Assembly (NCBI GenBank): GCA_033239125.1
Contig: BSWB01000005.1
Location: 53,118,993 to 53,182,992, forward strand
Direction: 5' to 3'
From: Fagopyrum homotropicum
Lineage: Eukaryota; Streptophyta; Magnoliopsida; Caryophyllales; Polygonaceae
Length of the DNA: 64,000 nucleotides
Shown here: positions 1-12,027 of the stretch, in pieces
Numbering within the stretch: the stretch's first letter is position 1
Layout of the letters: every line of letters begins with the position of its first letter
Notes under the pieces: model-generated
Told to the model about the DNA's origin: nothing
Database searches by the model: none
What the model saw: the letters and a program-made list of their open reading frames with translations, nothing else
Position numbers and translations under genes: made by a program

Positions 1-90
1 GTACAATCAATCCGTACACTACGGGTTCGCTTATTTGAAATTATTCTTGGTATAAATATTAAAGCTTGCACATACCTTTTGGAGCGAATA
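1..90 (+). mobile_element. 3' end of an Athila-like LTR (cut by window start)
   Basis: The first 90 bases align closely with 19706-19795, the end of a solo Athila-like LTR. Both have the CGTACACT(A/G)CGGGTTCGCT block, an ATTCTTGGTATAAATATTAAAGC block and a terminal GGAGCGAA(C/T)A. The rest of the LTR lies left of the window. It abuts chromovirus pol sequence that resumes after the LINE, so it appears to be inserted in that older element. Confidence 0.75.
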
Positions 91-102
91 AGAGTTAACC
101 TT

Positions 103-611
103 TTTGGGCATTGCTGCAAAGCCCTAACCTCGAACCCCACCACTGGCAAGCAACTGACTCATGAGGGCTCGAAAATCCTTCCCAGGAAAATACTTCCTAA
201 ACCTAACCGTAACCCCACCCCCATACTCCCCACCCCTGACCCTTCTCAGAAAATCTCCCCCTCCCTCACCCCATCTCTGGGTTTGACGGGCCCACCACTG
301 AATCTCCCCCCCCACTCGGAAACCCTAATAACCAACCATACTATATCCCACCCCAATCACGCAGACTCTTTATATCCCCCCCCCCTCACTCGGAAACCCT
401 AATAACCAACCCTAGCACCTCCAAAGTTCCAAAATCCACTGATTCTTCTCAGTCACATGATCCAAATCCCCCTCCTAACCTTCACCCTAACCCGACTCTA
501 ACCCCCAATCACGATCAAAATTCACAAAACTCCCCCATCCCACCCTCCTCTTATACCCAAAACCCCTCATTGATCGCAAGTGCTTTCAATGGCCTCAAAA
601 CAAATGTTTAA
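103..611 (+). pseudogene. LINE ORF1 C-terminal remnant
   Basis: An open stretch at 79-402 and the following bases are very rich in Pro, Asn and Ser and lie directly upstream of ORF2. This is the place of the ORF1 tail in plant L1 elements. No RRM or zinc knuckle is visible, so the call rests on position only. A tandem duplication of about 74 bp is present: the stretch starting CACTCGGAAACCC occurs near 313 and again near 386, each preceded by a C run. Confidence 0.4.
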
Positions 612-3600
612 ATGTTTGTTCGGATATGTGCATGGAACATCCGGGGCCTCAATGACCCTACCAAACAAAAAGCCATCCAAAACCTTGCTAAGAAGCAATC
701 TATCGATCTTTTCGCAATCCTTGAGACAAGACTACGTACGGACAATGAAAAAAGAATATCCAACCACCTCTTCCCATCCTGGAACCAGATTTCTAACTCC
801 TCCTACGCACATAACTGCCGCATTTGGATTTGGTGAAATCCCGCCAAATTAAACCTCACAACCTCCATGATCACTGACCAACTCATCCACTGCCACATTA
901 CAAGCCCTTTACATAACCCGTCCCAGAATCCTTTTGCTGATATCTCCTTCATATACGCCCACAATGATCCTAAGGATAGAGCGAGCCTCTGGAACTCTAT
1001 CAGCACCTTGCATCTACTCAACAATAATTGCCCTTGGGCCCTTTTGGGGGATTTCAATGTCACTTTATCCCCAGATGAGAAACTTTCGAGCAATCATCAC
1101 AGCCTTTCACAACCATCCTGCGAGATTGCGACCTGTTTTGAACAAAATAACCTCTCAGATATTCCCTACTCTGGATGCAAATACACGTGGTGCAATAAGC
1201 AGATCTCGTCTAGGATATGGAGCAAGCTTGATAGAATCATCTCCAACAACGCTTGGTCATCTGCCTTCCCTGGATCTTTGGCTTGTTTTGGCAATGCGGG
1301 GATTTCTGATCACTCCCCTGCGCTCCTTTTCACTGATAATGTGGAGACACGAAGAGCCTTTCCATTCAGATTTAATAACAGTTGGACCCAACATGAAGCT
1401 TTTGCTGATACGGTCAAGTGCGCCTGGGACATTGATATTGCTGGTAATCCAATGTACAGACTTACCAGAAAGCTTAAGTCCCTCAAACCTTTACTCAAAA
1501 AATTCCCCAGTGCCCGTATGGAGGATCTATATGCCGGAATTGCTGAAAACCAAAATCTGCTTGACATTGCCCAGACACAATTGCAGAGTAACCCTCTTAA
1601 CTCAGATCTTCTTGAGACTGAGATTCGGCTTACTACTGCACTGAAAAACGGCCATGCTTCCCTTCTCTCTGCCTTAGCCCAACTTTCCAAGGAAAAGTGG
1701 ATCCGATATGGCGATCAATGCTCCTCCTTTTTCTTCAAGAGTATAAAGGCTCGTAGATGTGCAAATCTCATAAACTCCATCCAATCGACCAATGGGGATT
1801 TGCTCTACGATTATGATGTCATTGGAAACACACTTGTCAACCACTTCACCAAAGCTCTTAACCACCAAAATCCAAGCCCAAACCTGGCCTTCCCTACTGT
1901 TGACCTTCCCTCCCTTAGCCTTGATGACATCGCTGCCCTCAATGCGCCTGTTTTGCCCGATGAAATCAAGAAGGCGCTCTTCAGCATTGGGGACAACAAA
2001 TCCCCTGGTCCGGACGGGTTCACCTCCCATTTCTTCAAGAAGGCTTGGAGCACCATTCAACATGATTTCACTGGGGCTGTTCATGACTTCTTCATTAATA
2101 AAAGGATGCTCAAGCAGGTGAATCATACCTCCATTGCCCTTATTGCTAAGCGGGACGGACCCAGCGCCCCTTCGGACTACAGACCTATATCCTGCTGCAA
2201 TACGGTTTACAAGACCATTTCTAAGATTCTTGCGAGACGGATCAACCAAATCCTCCCAAGCCTCATCAGTCTAAACCAAAGCGCCTTTGTTGCCAAAAGG
2301 TCCATCAAACATAATGTTCTATTATGCCAGGAACTGCTCCAAAAATACAACAGGAAACATATTTCCCCTAGGGCTGCGATGAAGGTTGACATCTCTAAGG
2401 CCTTCGATACAGTGAATCACAACTTCATCCTCTTTTGCCTCGGTCAAATGGGCTTCCCGACCCCTTTCATTCAATTGATTCGAGAATGCATTACTACCCC
2501 CTCCTACTCCATCAATCTCAATGGAACCCTGATCGGGCACTTCACGGGTAATCGGGGTCTGAGACAGGGTTGCCCTCTCTCCCCTCCTCTTTTTGTAATC
2601 ACCATGGAATTCCTCTCCAGGTTGATTTCTAAGAATACCGCTGATCCGAACTTCAATCATCACCCGAAATGTTCCCGCCCCATCATCACACACCTCGCTT
2701 TTGCTGATGATCTTCTTCTCCTTTGCCGAGGGGACCTAAAATCAATCACAATCCTCAAAGAGACCCTGGACGAGTTCGGCAAGTACTCTAGACTTGTCAT
2801 CAACCCTTCAAAATCCCAAATCTTTACGGGCGGCATGACCACTACTGAAACTGATGAGGCAACTCGTATTACCGGAATGAGTCTTGGTTCCCTTCCATTC
2901 CTGTACCTTGGTGTACCTATCGGGAGCCAACGTTTGAAAGTAATCGACTACTCACCCCTGATTCACAAAATTACCCGGCGTATACATTCCTGGAATGCTA
3001 AATTTCTGTCCTATGCCGGACGTGCCCAGTTAATTAGATCCATACTCTTTGCAACTAGTCATTACTGGAGCTCGATGTTTGATATTCCGGCCAGTGTTAT
3101 CAGTACCATTAACAGGCTCATCCGATCTTACTTCTGGGCCGGTACTGTCTCTAGTAAGCGTGCGCTTGTTGCTTGGGACACTATCTGCTCCCCTAAACTG
3201 AACGGTGGATTGGGTTTTCCGGACCTTGCTGTCAGGAACAAAGTGGCTCTTTCAAAACTCCTCTTCGGTCTGGATCGGGATAGCCCTAATATCTGGGCTG
3301 AATGGGTCAGCAATCACCTATTTAAAAATGGTGAGACAATTTGGAGCTGCTCCTCTAGGAACTCCCACAGCTCGTTCTGGAAGTCCCTTTTATCCCTTAG
3401 AGATGAGATCCCTTCATCTCCCCTGGGTCATCCGCGCGACTCGTCGATTTCCAACTCTGATGGTTCCTTCTCAAATAAGAAGGCATACAGCATATTCAAA
3501 CCCTATCCGCCTGCTGATCCCCTCTCCCCATTCAAAGCCATTTGGCTCTCCTCCAATATCCCTAGAACTGCTTTCATTGCCTGGCTTGCGGGACATAACC

Positions 3601-4041
3601 GTCTCCCTACTCTCAACAAGCTCCTTAACTGGAACATGGTTACTGATGACACCTGCAGGCTTTGCTGCTATGCTCCGGAAGATGGTGAGCATCTTTGGCA
3701 CCATTGCAGTTACAGCACTACGGTCCTGGACATTATTTCTCGCTGGACCATAACCCCCCCCCCCTACGCCCTACTCCAACTGCATCTGGAGTTGGCTTGC
3801 CGGTTGGTCCAGTCGCGAGCCGCTTCCGATGGATCGCATCAGGATTGCTACCATCACTGCTTTCCTCTACCAAATCTGGAACGCCAGGAACAAAATGATC
3901 TATTGCCACACCTTCATCAACCCAATCGACTGTGCAAATATGATCATAAGGAATGTGAAGCAGCACTTCAACCATAATTGGAAAGACAGAACGCGCCCCT
4001 CACTCGACATGGCATTCAATCTCAACCTCAACCTCCCTTGA
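612..4041 (+). pseudogene. LINE ORF2: endonuclease-reverse transcriptase, broken
   Basis: ORF2 of a plant L1 element nicks target DNA and reverse transcribes its RNA from the nick. One frame runs from 612 to the poly-C tract, broken by TGA at 834-836, probably from a Trp codon. The AP-endonuclease domain comes first (WNIRGLN near 630, GDFNVTLS near 1050, SDHSPALL near 1310). Reverse transcriptase follows (NKSPGPDG near 2000, AFDTVNH near 2400, GLRQGCPLSP near 2560, catalytic AFADD near 2700). A zf-RVT domain ends it (Cys/His cluster CRLCCYAPEDGEHLWHHC near 3655-3710). A C run at 3751-3762 shifts the frame. The family-like tail (NCIWSWLAGW near 3779, IWNARNKMIY near 3880) continues in another frame to a stop at 4041. 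Confidence 0.93.
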
Positions 4042-4192
4042 TCTTGTCTTCTGTTTTATGGATTCATGGATTCTTACTTGGCATTATGCCCTCATAGCTC
4101 TCCCCTGATAATGCTCTTGTATCCCCTACTGTAATCTGTACATTCTTATTCATAATATAATTAACCTTTCAAAAAAAAAAAGGGTTAACCTT

Positions 4193-4577
4193 GATATGAG
4201 ATTTTAGAGAGAATTGGAGAGGTTGCTTACCGACTAGTGCTTCCACTCGCACTAGAGGGTGTTCATCCAGGGTTCATGTATCTCAGTTGAGAGAGTACAT
4301 ACCGGATCTGAAACATGTTATTAGCTACGAGGACTTGACTAGTGAGCTTGATCACACATTCATGGAGTACTAGTAGCCATCTTAGAGAGGAGTAATAGAT
4401 GCTTGTGGTCTAAGGAGATTCAAATGTTACGGATTTTGTGGTCTAGAAGGGGAACCGTTGAGGCTACATGGGAGACCGATGACATGATTAAGAGTACCTA
4501 TCCCAAGTTTTATGCAAAGTTAGTTTCGACCTCAGGACCGACGGGTTGGTCCTAGGACCTTTATCTATGTACGTGTT
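4193..4577 (+). pseudogene. Chromovirus integrase C-terminus remnant
   Basis: Translation with several stops matches the end of the chromovirus polyprotein at 55410-55730 in this window. Shared parts are the GPFEILE..GEVAYRL stretch, a VHP.F motif, a LREYV-like stretch and an SHDDL/SYEDL-like stretch. The 3' continuation resumes at 6287, beyond a solo LTR. It is the tail of the same old element whose LTR is at 6657-8878. Confidence 0.7.
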
Positions 4578-6281
4578 TGTAACACCCCAAATCCGCAGGA
4601 CTCGGGGCGCTACTGGGCTAGGATCTCACAGTGGATCCTGACCCTAACCTGACAACAAGTTCAGTGGATATTACATCAATGAACAAATAAATATAAAACC
4701 AAATCCATAAAACTGTATAAACATACATCAAAACGTATACAATATCACAACCGAGTACAAAACGGCAAAACATATACATAGGTGTACAAAATATCCCCAA
4801 AACCCTAGCACGACCTAGTGTATGGAAACCTCGGCTGATCACCCATTTGGCTCACTATGTAGTCTTCCTATCCTGCAGAATATCTACAACACGGTATAAA
4901 ACCGTTAGCTAACATTTCATGAATAAGAATAATCATAATAGCACATACAAACACATCACCACATGACCGTATGCAATGCTCACATCAAAACCGTTTATAA
5001 TCTTCATTATGTAAAACCATTACTAATTCAACTTATTTTGTGACACGGGGAGCCCCAGAACCTCGCCTCTGTCCCCATTCACACAGGTTTCTGATAGGGA
5101 TCTACCTCTCCCCTGGAGTTCCGGTTTCAGAGAACCTTCTCCACTCTTGACGAGCTTCGACAGGTTGTCACGACCCGTTATAATACACTTGGGCCTTTTA
5201 ATATACATGTATGGTCGTCCTAGTCCGGTTGAAATTATAAATGCAACAATTATATGCACAATCACCCCTATCCGAATTATTCAAATCCATAACCGCTAAC
5301 TAAGTAATTCCAATGGACTTACATGTCCCAAACATAAACCTGTATCACGTGGTCACAGTTTCCCCTCGAGGAAACGATCAGTGCCTGCATCAGCAAGGCA
5401 CACACAATCAAACACTACCAAGGTTAGAAGATTTCTCCTCCTACACCTCCTATACCCCACGATCAACATAAACATCAACATGCTCATCATACTCAAAACT
5501 AGCCTAGGTTCACTCCCAAGCTAAGCCAAAAAGAAAACGAAAGACACATACCACACTGGGTATCCTGGACAAACGCACTATCGAAAGCAATAAGGCACAG
5601 AAACGGTGACGCCGCAGGGACGGTGGCTCTCAGCCGCGGGGGTGGTGATACTCCTTCTACCGTGGGGCGGCATTTTCAAGGCTCGGGGCGGTCAATTGTG
5701 TAGAAGGCGATTATTTTCTTCTCTTCGCTCCTCTCGCTCGATCACTTCACTTCTTCATTACCCAAAGGCAATCAGCATCACATATACATATATAAACCAT
5801 CATCAATTTCAAAGAAGGGCAAACACAAACATAAGCTTGTGGGATTTCCATCTAAGGAAGAAAGGAGAAGGAAAGAAGAAAAGTAAAAGAATAGGAAACT
5901 CACCTCTACAGAACAGAACCAAGGTCTCACCAAAATGGCCTCTCAAGCCACAACCAACATCAACCACTCATTTTTCTCATCATCTCAACCATCAACATCG
6001 ACAACCAAACTCACACTAGATCAAAGATCAAGAAGAAATCAATAGAGTAGAAGAAAAGAAAGAGAACGTGGGAGAAGAGAGTTTGGAATGAAGGGAGAAA
6101 CCCTCATCCAGAAGAGAAGGCAAAACTTGAAGGAGAAGCAAAGGGAAAATTCAGTTGGTTAAAGAAGATGGCGCCCCACACCGAAACCGCGGGGCGGGTC
6201 CTCAGAGCCACAAGGGCGGCACCGCACCTGCGGCCAAGCAAATGTGCAGGGGCGGGATCCCTAAATGCTAAGGATATTACA
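4578..6281 (-). mobile_element. Solo LTR, Tekay/Del-like chromovirus, 1704 bp
   Basis: On the plus strand it opens TGTAACACCCCAAATCCG and closes GGATATTACA, so it lies on the minus strand. The same opening occurs at 13529, 17290 and 33162. It is flanked by GTGTT at 4573-4577 and GTGTT at 6282-6286, a perfect 5-bp target duplication, and has no internal region. It therefore arose by LTR-LTR recombination. Two GC-rich cassettes (about 5605-5700 and 6165-6260) reuse a GCCGCCCC-like word. Confidence 0.9.
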
Positions 6282-6286
6282 GTGTT

Positions 6287-6656
6287 ATTGCCCGAGAGTT
6301 TATTTGCTTGAATGCTTACCCATTTATATGCTAAATGTTTTCGGCTTGTTACATGATAGATGCTTATATGATTAGAGATAGGAAGTGACAATTCCTTCTT
6401 GAATAGTCGTTATGTACGCCCTGAAATATATTGGACTAGCTTTACGGCCCTCTTATCTTAAGTTTAGGACAAAACTTATTTGAACGGGGACTAATGGAAT
6501 ACCCGAAAATTTTTGAAAAAGTGTTGGCAAAACTATAGGAAACTCCAAGATAAAGTAGTTGATATACAAGGTCGGGATTATGCGGTCGTGGAGTATTTTC
6601 GTTATTACTTTTATATTTTAAGTTTCGGGACGAAAATTTTTCTAAGTGGAGACTGA
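6287..6656 (+). other. Chromovirus 3' untranslated region with duplicated pre-LTR block
   Basis: Non-coding continuation of the old chromovirus up to its 3' LTR. A block like AGTTTCGGGACGAAA..GGAGACTGATG directly precedes the LTR (6621-6656). A second, diverged copy lies 162 bp earlier (6460-6510), followed by an LTR-start-like TGGAATACCCGAAAATTT. The same doubled arrangement occurs in element F at 55893-56109. Confidence 0.6.
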
Positions 6657-8878
6657 TGTAATAATCCGAAATTTTTATTATCTAGCCGAGATCAATTTCC
6701 TTTAATTTTTTGTTTGATAAATGAGCGGTCTTTAAGATATAAACACGTAGTCTAGAGACCTTGTTAGAAACACATCACAAAACTTGTATTACGGTTCCCA
6801 AGGCTATACTACTCATCATCACTTCCTTGCTCCCAAACCCTAACCCTAATGCATTCCGTTGGCAACCAACCTTCCGGCCACCAACATCACTAGCCACCAC
6901 CTGGGAGGCCACGGTCCATCACGCAGAGCCCTCCGTGCCCTAACTTCGAACACAATCGAACGGTGGAGTACCGAATCAATCTTTGTCTATTCCGAGCCCT
7001 AGACACGAGCACTGCTCTGACCGAACGTTAACGTTAGCTGGACCACAAGCCCTTTCCGTTGTGACCTCCAGTCGCCGAGAACAGGGGTTGGGTTTCGCTG
7101 TAGTAGGGACGAGCACCAGTCCTCGCCGCCGTGACCTCCAGTCGCCGAGAAGAGCAATTGTGTTTCGCTCCAACAGGGGCGACCACCGGTCTTCTCCGTT
7201 CTAGGAGTTTCGACCACCTTTGGACTTGCACTTCGCGGGAGACTCCAGATCTGCTTCCGCCGTTGACAACCGTGACTCCTAGCCGCCGGGAACAACAGCC
7301 ACCAGTGCCTCAGAAACCTTAATCGGGGTTGAACACGTTTGAGTAAAATTACAAAACCTCCAATAACTCTTATTTACACTTATGACACGTACTTTAGAAT
7401 TTACAATTATAATTTGCAAATGCCCCTGACTGAATAATTACGGAAAATGGTCCAAGTTTATATTTATGAGAATGACCCATACTTTTCGTTTTTGTGAAAA
7501 AGGCCCAGGAGTTTATAATTACATAGAGTAGCCCAAGTTTTTATTTTAGGAAATGACCCATATTAATAGGATTATGAAATATTACGTAAGTTGAAAAATG
7601 GAAGCTAATTTGTGCAAGTGCTTAGTCAAGTGAAGGACACCTTTTTTTTAGGTGTTTTTGGAGTTTATAAAAGGGATAGAAATATATTTTGGCATAGAAA
7701 ATATTTGAAGAATGACTAAGTATGAAATTCGTATGCGATAGCATCTTTAGAGCAATATTTAAGTATGTTTACACTCCTAAAGACCATGGTGGACTTGGTT
7801 TACTTTCAAAAACTCGTAGTGGATTGATTATCATCTATATCCGGTTGTAAGACTTTATCTTGAGTTTAATAATCGTTTGGATTATTTTGGTAGTTGTGAG
7901 GAAGTTAGGGGTAAAATCGTCTTTCCTTAGAGTTAGGTGTAATCTTACGATTGCTTTCTGAGTCCATTCTGGCCTAAGAGCCTTCCTAGATATTTCTAGA
8001 AAATGAAAATATGATGTTGAGACGTGTTTCTAATTTGACTAGGTATTTGGGGTCACATACGGGCGAGACCATGACATTGCGTTAGTCGAGTTTTGAGTCG
8101 ATATAAGTAAGTCCCATGTACTTACTTAGCTAGCTTTCTTCCTATTGGTGTGTACTTTTATAGTTGTGTGTGCTATGTGCTTTATAGTTACAACTTGAAT
8201 AGGACTAGGTTACTAGTTTTAGTGGAACCAAGTGTATGTATAACGGGTCGTGACATCACTGTCCAACTCTAACATGAGACTGGGAGGCTCTCCGTGACTA
8301 TGCTATTCGTGGTATACGACGAGATGCATCAAACCACTCTTGTTGGTATACGGTGATGGAGGCGAGGGTCAAGGGGGCCCTCGTGCCACAAAATAATGAA
8401 CTTTGAAGTAAATCACCTAATAAAAGATAATAACGGAAATTTTGTGCAACGCATGTTGTTGTATTTACTTTCCACATTGATGTGTGTTTTTGCTATTGTA
8501 GTACTTTCCAATACCTTAGGATTGTTAGATAACGGTTTTACCGTTACGTTGTTTGATTTTTTGTAGGTTAAGGAAGTTGCAGAGTGATCTGGAGCGGATG
8601 GTCATTCGGGTCCATAGTACTCGTATAGATTGGGTTGTACTTCAAATTTGTGTATGCATATAAAGAGACTAACATTTTTAAGATGTTAGTAGTTACGTCT
8701 CATAGGGTTGTCACATTAGATGCATTCATGTCATTACTTTTTTATAAGTTTTTTATTTGTTTTATTTATATTTGTGTGTTGTTGTATGATCTAGTGAAAT
8801 TGTTGTCAATTAGGGTGGGGATCCATTGTGAGGTCCTATCCCGTGACGCATCATGTTTTTGAAATTTGGGGTTTAACA
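6657..8878 (+). mobile_element. 3' LTR of old Tekay/Del-like chromovirus
   Basis: It starts TGTAATAATCCG after a GGGACGAAA..GTGGAGACTGA tract and ends ATTTGGGGTTTAACA. Both ends match element F (56110 start, 50572 end). Shared internal landmarks include ACGGGTCGTGACATCA near 8240, TAACGGTTTTACCG near 8530 and CATTGTGAGGTCC near 8825. A duplicated GC-rich segment lies at 7059-7200. Bases after 8878 no longer look repetitive. Confidence 0.8.
7059..7200 (+). repeat. Tandem duplication of about 72 bp inside LTR
   Basis: GTGACCTCCAGTCGCCGAGA occurs at about 7059 and again at about 7130. Each is followed by a GGGTTTCGCT or GTGTTTCGCT segment and then a CACCRGTC segment, giving two imperfect GC-rich units. 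Short open frames here look like by-products of the repeat. Confidence 0.75.
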
Positions 8879-9017
8879 AGCTTGAGTTTCCAAAACACAC
8901 TTTGCAGCAATCACGTTTATTGATTAAAACATCCCCTTCATAACTTTGATTACGACAAACAAGAGCATGAAACAATGAAATTGCAAACAATAGATTTCCA
9001 GGTGCTTAAAAGGGTAA
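8879..9017. other. 3' flank of the DMP gene
   Basis: Short stretch between the LTR end and the DMP stop codon. It holds a minus-strand AATAAA and otherwise shows no repeat seen elsewhere in the window. Confidence 0.5.
8916..8921 (-). terminator. Poly(A) signal for the DMP gene
   Basis: TTTATT on the plus strand reads AATAAA on the minus strand, about 95 bp downstream of the DMP stop codon. Spacing and orientation suit a near-upstream polyadenylation element. Plant signals are loose, so this is a prediction. Confidence 0.45.
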
Positions 9018-9587
9018 TCAAGAATCCTGGGCTTGCAGCTGGGAAGGGTAACCAATCCCACTCCTACTAGGTATGGACACAGCAAGCCCCGCACTCGACA
9101 CAAACCCAACAACCACCGGCAGCACGGTGATCAACTTCTTCTGCGACTCCTCGAGTCCCGGGTAAAAGCAGCGGACAGTGTTGGCATCGAGCACCACCAC
9201 CACCGCAAAAACAACAACCGCGAGGAAAGCATGAAATATATCGCCAAGTCTCAACTGGTACTTAGGCGCCCTGGCAATTTCCTCGTATTCTCTAGGGACC
9301 GGACAGAGACCCCGAGGAGTGACGACGGCATACCGGGTTCGTCCATCTGAGTCGGTGTAGCTGTCGGTAAAGGTTAAGATGAAGGATAAGAAGCCGCAGA
9401 CAGCAACGAAGATGGCGCTGAGGATCTTGTTGACGGGGCGGTCGCGGCAGTTGCCGTAGTTGGTGGCGATGGGGTTAACAAATTGGTAGAAGAAGACAGT
9501 GCCCGTTGGGAGGAGCTTAATCAGGTTTCCTAAGCTTTTGAGAGTAGTAGCTTTAAGACTACCTCTAACCTCCCTTTGGCTCTCCAT
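9018..9587 (-). CDS. DUF679 / DMP family membrane protein
   Basis: A 189-residue intronless protein, the usual form for plant DMPs, which are four-helix membrane proteins. The family includes members acting in senescence-linked membrane remodelling and in gamete fusion; this sequence does not show which subgroup applies. The family core is visible: LKSLGNLIKLLPTGTVFFYQ, NYGNC, a hydrophobic segment ending FTDSYTD, PRGLCPVP, KYQLRLGDIFHAFLAVVVFA, LDANTVRCFYPGL and a final LPVVVGFVSSAGLAVSIP. Hydrophobic segments lie near residues 26-40, 58-75, 120-135 and 155-175. The ATG at 9587 is chosen because the conserved part begins soon after it. The frame stays open to an ATG at 9644, but that would add a Lys-rich segment coded by a poly-T/A run in the probable 5' UTR. 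No stop, frameshift or lost core motif is seen. It is flanked on both sides by retroelements. Confidence 0.93.
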   Translation of the reverse strand: MESQREVRGSLKATTLKSLGNLIKLLPTGTVFFYQFVNPIATNYGNCRDRPVNKILSAIFVAVCGFLSFILTFTDSYTDSDGRTRYAVVTPRGLCPVPREYEEIARAPKYQLRLGDIFHAFLAVVVFAVVVVLDANTVRCFYPGLEESQKKLITVLPVVVGFVSSAGLAVSIPSRSGIGYPSQLQAQDS

Positions 9588-9660
9588 TGCTCTTTCTTCT
9601 TTTTTTTTTTTTTTTGTATGAAGGTATATGCATGCAATAAGCATTATTCGTATGACATGC

Positions 9661-9670
9661 GTATATATAG
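9661..9670 (-). promoter_or_regulatory. TATA box of the DMP gene
   Basis: The minus strand reads CTATATATAC about 75-85 bp upstream of the ATG at 9587. This would put transcription start near 9630-9640, just before the poly-A-rich 5' leader (9601-9616 as T on the plus strand). Confidence 0.55.
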
Positions 9671-10570
9671 TACGTACGTAGAGAGTTGTTATGGGATGTT
9701 GCTTCTACGTGCTCATGCTAATCATTAGGTACCAATAAGGAGGGAGAGGTGACGGTGACTTTTTAAGAGGTCAATTTTATAAAAGTCAAATTAGAATATA
9801 AGGAAGTCGTATTATTATGTAGGTATACACCAATAAGATGAAGTTTACATGCAGGTTATTTTCCCTATATAAATAAAAAAACATGCAGGTTATTTTGTAG
9901 GACATTTTCGAGCACTCCGTCTGGACATCATAATTTTATAGCGTTATCTTTTAGCGTACTAATATTTGATTAAGGTGGCTCAAAACACCACACAATTGCT
10001 GTACTTTTTTTTTTTTTTGGAGAAAATAATTAACTTTACACTTTGACAAGGTTTGAAGAATGACTTTAACACTTAACTAACAATAAAGTTTTTATATGTA
10101 CCACGTACAAGAACAAAACAAGCAAATCATTTCTTTTTTCTTTTGTTCAGGAGCAAACCTTTTCTGTAGGGGACGAGAAAAAGTTTGGACTTGCGTGTAT
10201 ATAAGGTCAAATTGAATCATGGTATAGTGTAGGATCTCAAATTATAAAGACGTTATATATTGCGTGCACGTCAAAATTCTACGCTTCTTGAACAGTTAAA
10301 ATTGCACGCTTCTTGAACTTCAAATGAAGGAAGACATTTTGATTTCATAGTGTAAAGGAATTTGGATTATGATGAAGATTTGGCTACTTCGAATTCATAC
10401 TTGAGTTGATCCAATTTTAATTGGGAGAGTTGGGCTTGTTGCTGCACGCTGAGAAAGTTTGATTCATGTTTTGGGCCGTTTCCGAAGAAGTCCACGAGCC
10501 CCATCCTCGTCCAAGTCCGATGAATAGACAGAACGGGTTTAGTGAAGAGAAAAACATATGAGCCTGTTCA
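9671..10570. other. Intergenic, no gene seen
   Basis: AT-rich sequence with short duplications only: ACATGCAGGTTATTTT twice near 9848 and 9885, and ACGCTTCTTGAAC twice near 10280 and 10305. No long frame, tRNA or transposon terminus was recognised. It probably includes the distal promoter of the DMP gene. Confidence 0.5.
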
Positions 10571-11130
10571 TGTTGGTTTAGTTGAAACCACGTTCATTAA
10601 TCGAAACACAACGTTTTGGTTAAAACGCAACACTTTGATTCTTTATGAGATATTTAAGGTTAGCTACCCTTGAGCTCAAAACCCTAATCTCACTTTGGTC
10701 GCTCCTCACTTCGTCTCTTCTCATCCCTTCGTCTATGAGAGAATTCCACATCCGAAAGGGAGGTCGAGACCTTCGATACGAAGTGTGAATTGGTTCTAAG
10801 CTCATATTGTGGGCACGAAGAACGTCTTGGGACTTTCAGACTCGTGTGATTTGTATCTCTAAGCCTGTTCTACTTTCCTTTTGTTTGTTTGGATTTCTGT
10901 CAAACTCTTTACTGTTGTAATCTCTTTTATGTTTGGTTTTTGGTTTTTGAGATGGTAATGGATTTGATCTTTTTGAGATCCTGGGGATGCAGGACTTTGA
11001 TCCGAACCTCGTAAACAAATGATTGTGTGTTTTATGTTCTTAGACATATTGCTATAGATCTTGTTCTTTATGAAATTTTACTTTGTCAAAGATCCTGGGG
11101 ACGTAGGATTAAGATATTCAATTTTCAAAG

Positions 11131-11142
11131 TGGTATCAAGCT
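11131..11142 (+). other. Candidate primer binding site (tRNA-iMet type)
   Basis: TGGTATCAAGCT resembles TGGTATCAGAGC, the copia priming site, and lies where an LTR should end. A later gag match supports this reading. Confidence 0.4.
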
Positions 11143-12027
11143 TGTTTTGTCAAAGATCTCTCTAATATTTGATAGATTTTGCCTTTTTGAACATGAATCA
11201 GCATTAATTGTGTGTCCATCGACCAGAGATTCGAAACAATATTTGATATTCTTGAAGCTTCAAGGCAAGAAAAGCTAGATTTGTGGGTTTATTAAATTGT
11301 TTTTCTTCCGATCCATTGTTTTCATAATATTACTTTACAGATCTATCTTCCGTTGCCTTTTTTGCTTTAGATCTACGTCTTTCAAAAAAAAATTGTTTGA
11401 CTCATAAATCTTTAGTCTCTATGCTGACTTCGTAGTCAAGAGAAGCCTAGATCTACTTGTGTTACCTCAGGATCTTGAGTTTCTTGGCTATGTAATAGCT
11501 AAATCTACTCTTACTCTTCGATTCTAAGCCAGATCTTGTTCTTTTATTTCGTTAGTCACTTATCCTCAAAAGATCTTCAAGGGCACAAGGTTTCTACCTT
11601 TGTTTTCTTCAAATATGAGGGTTTAACTACGATTCTTAGTGTTCGTTGGCTTTGTAATAGTCAGATCTATACTAAACCTAGCCTACAAATCACTTTGTTT
11701 TGATGATCTATTATAGATCTACTTACTTTTGTTCGTCTTTCTACGACTTGTTGATTCTTCACTTTACTTTACCTTCCTATCTCTAGGAGATACTTTATCT
11801 ACGTCTTAAGAAACTAGGGTTTGATTGTTTCTAAGAGTTGGAAACACTTCTCGAGACATTATGTTTTCTTCTTGAAATAGAGACAGATTAATTTCCAAGA
11901 TTAAACGAATTATTTGCTTTCACAAGTGATAGAAATGATGAGTTTTTTTAATTATTAATCTCTGCTACATATATTTCTTTCATAAAATATTGAAGTATTC
12001 TTCTCTATTTCTCTGTTATTTTTCAAA

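Larger units (their letters stand above)
103..4183 (+). mobile_element. L1-type LINE, 5'-truncated, with poly(A) and TSD
   Basis: This is a non-LTR retrotransposon. GTTAACCTT occurs at 94-102 and again at 4184-4192 directly after an A run at 4171-4181. Extended, the duplication is 13 bp with one mismatch, which is the mark of target-primed insertion. Only the C-terminal, proline-rich part of ORF1 seems present, then ORF2. The insertion split an older chromovirus integrase tail that continues from about 4193. ORF2 has one stop and one frameshift, so the copy is inactive, but most of it is readable, suggesting moderate age. Confidence 0.9.

Noticed and set aside
200..500. Telomere-like CCCTAA words
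   Set aside because: AACCCTAA occurs only sporadically among C-rich LINE text, with no tandem array.
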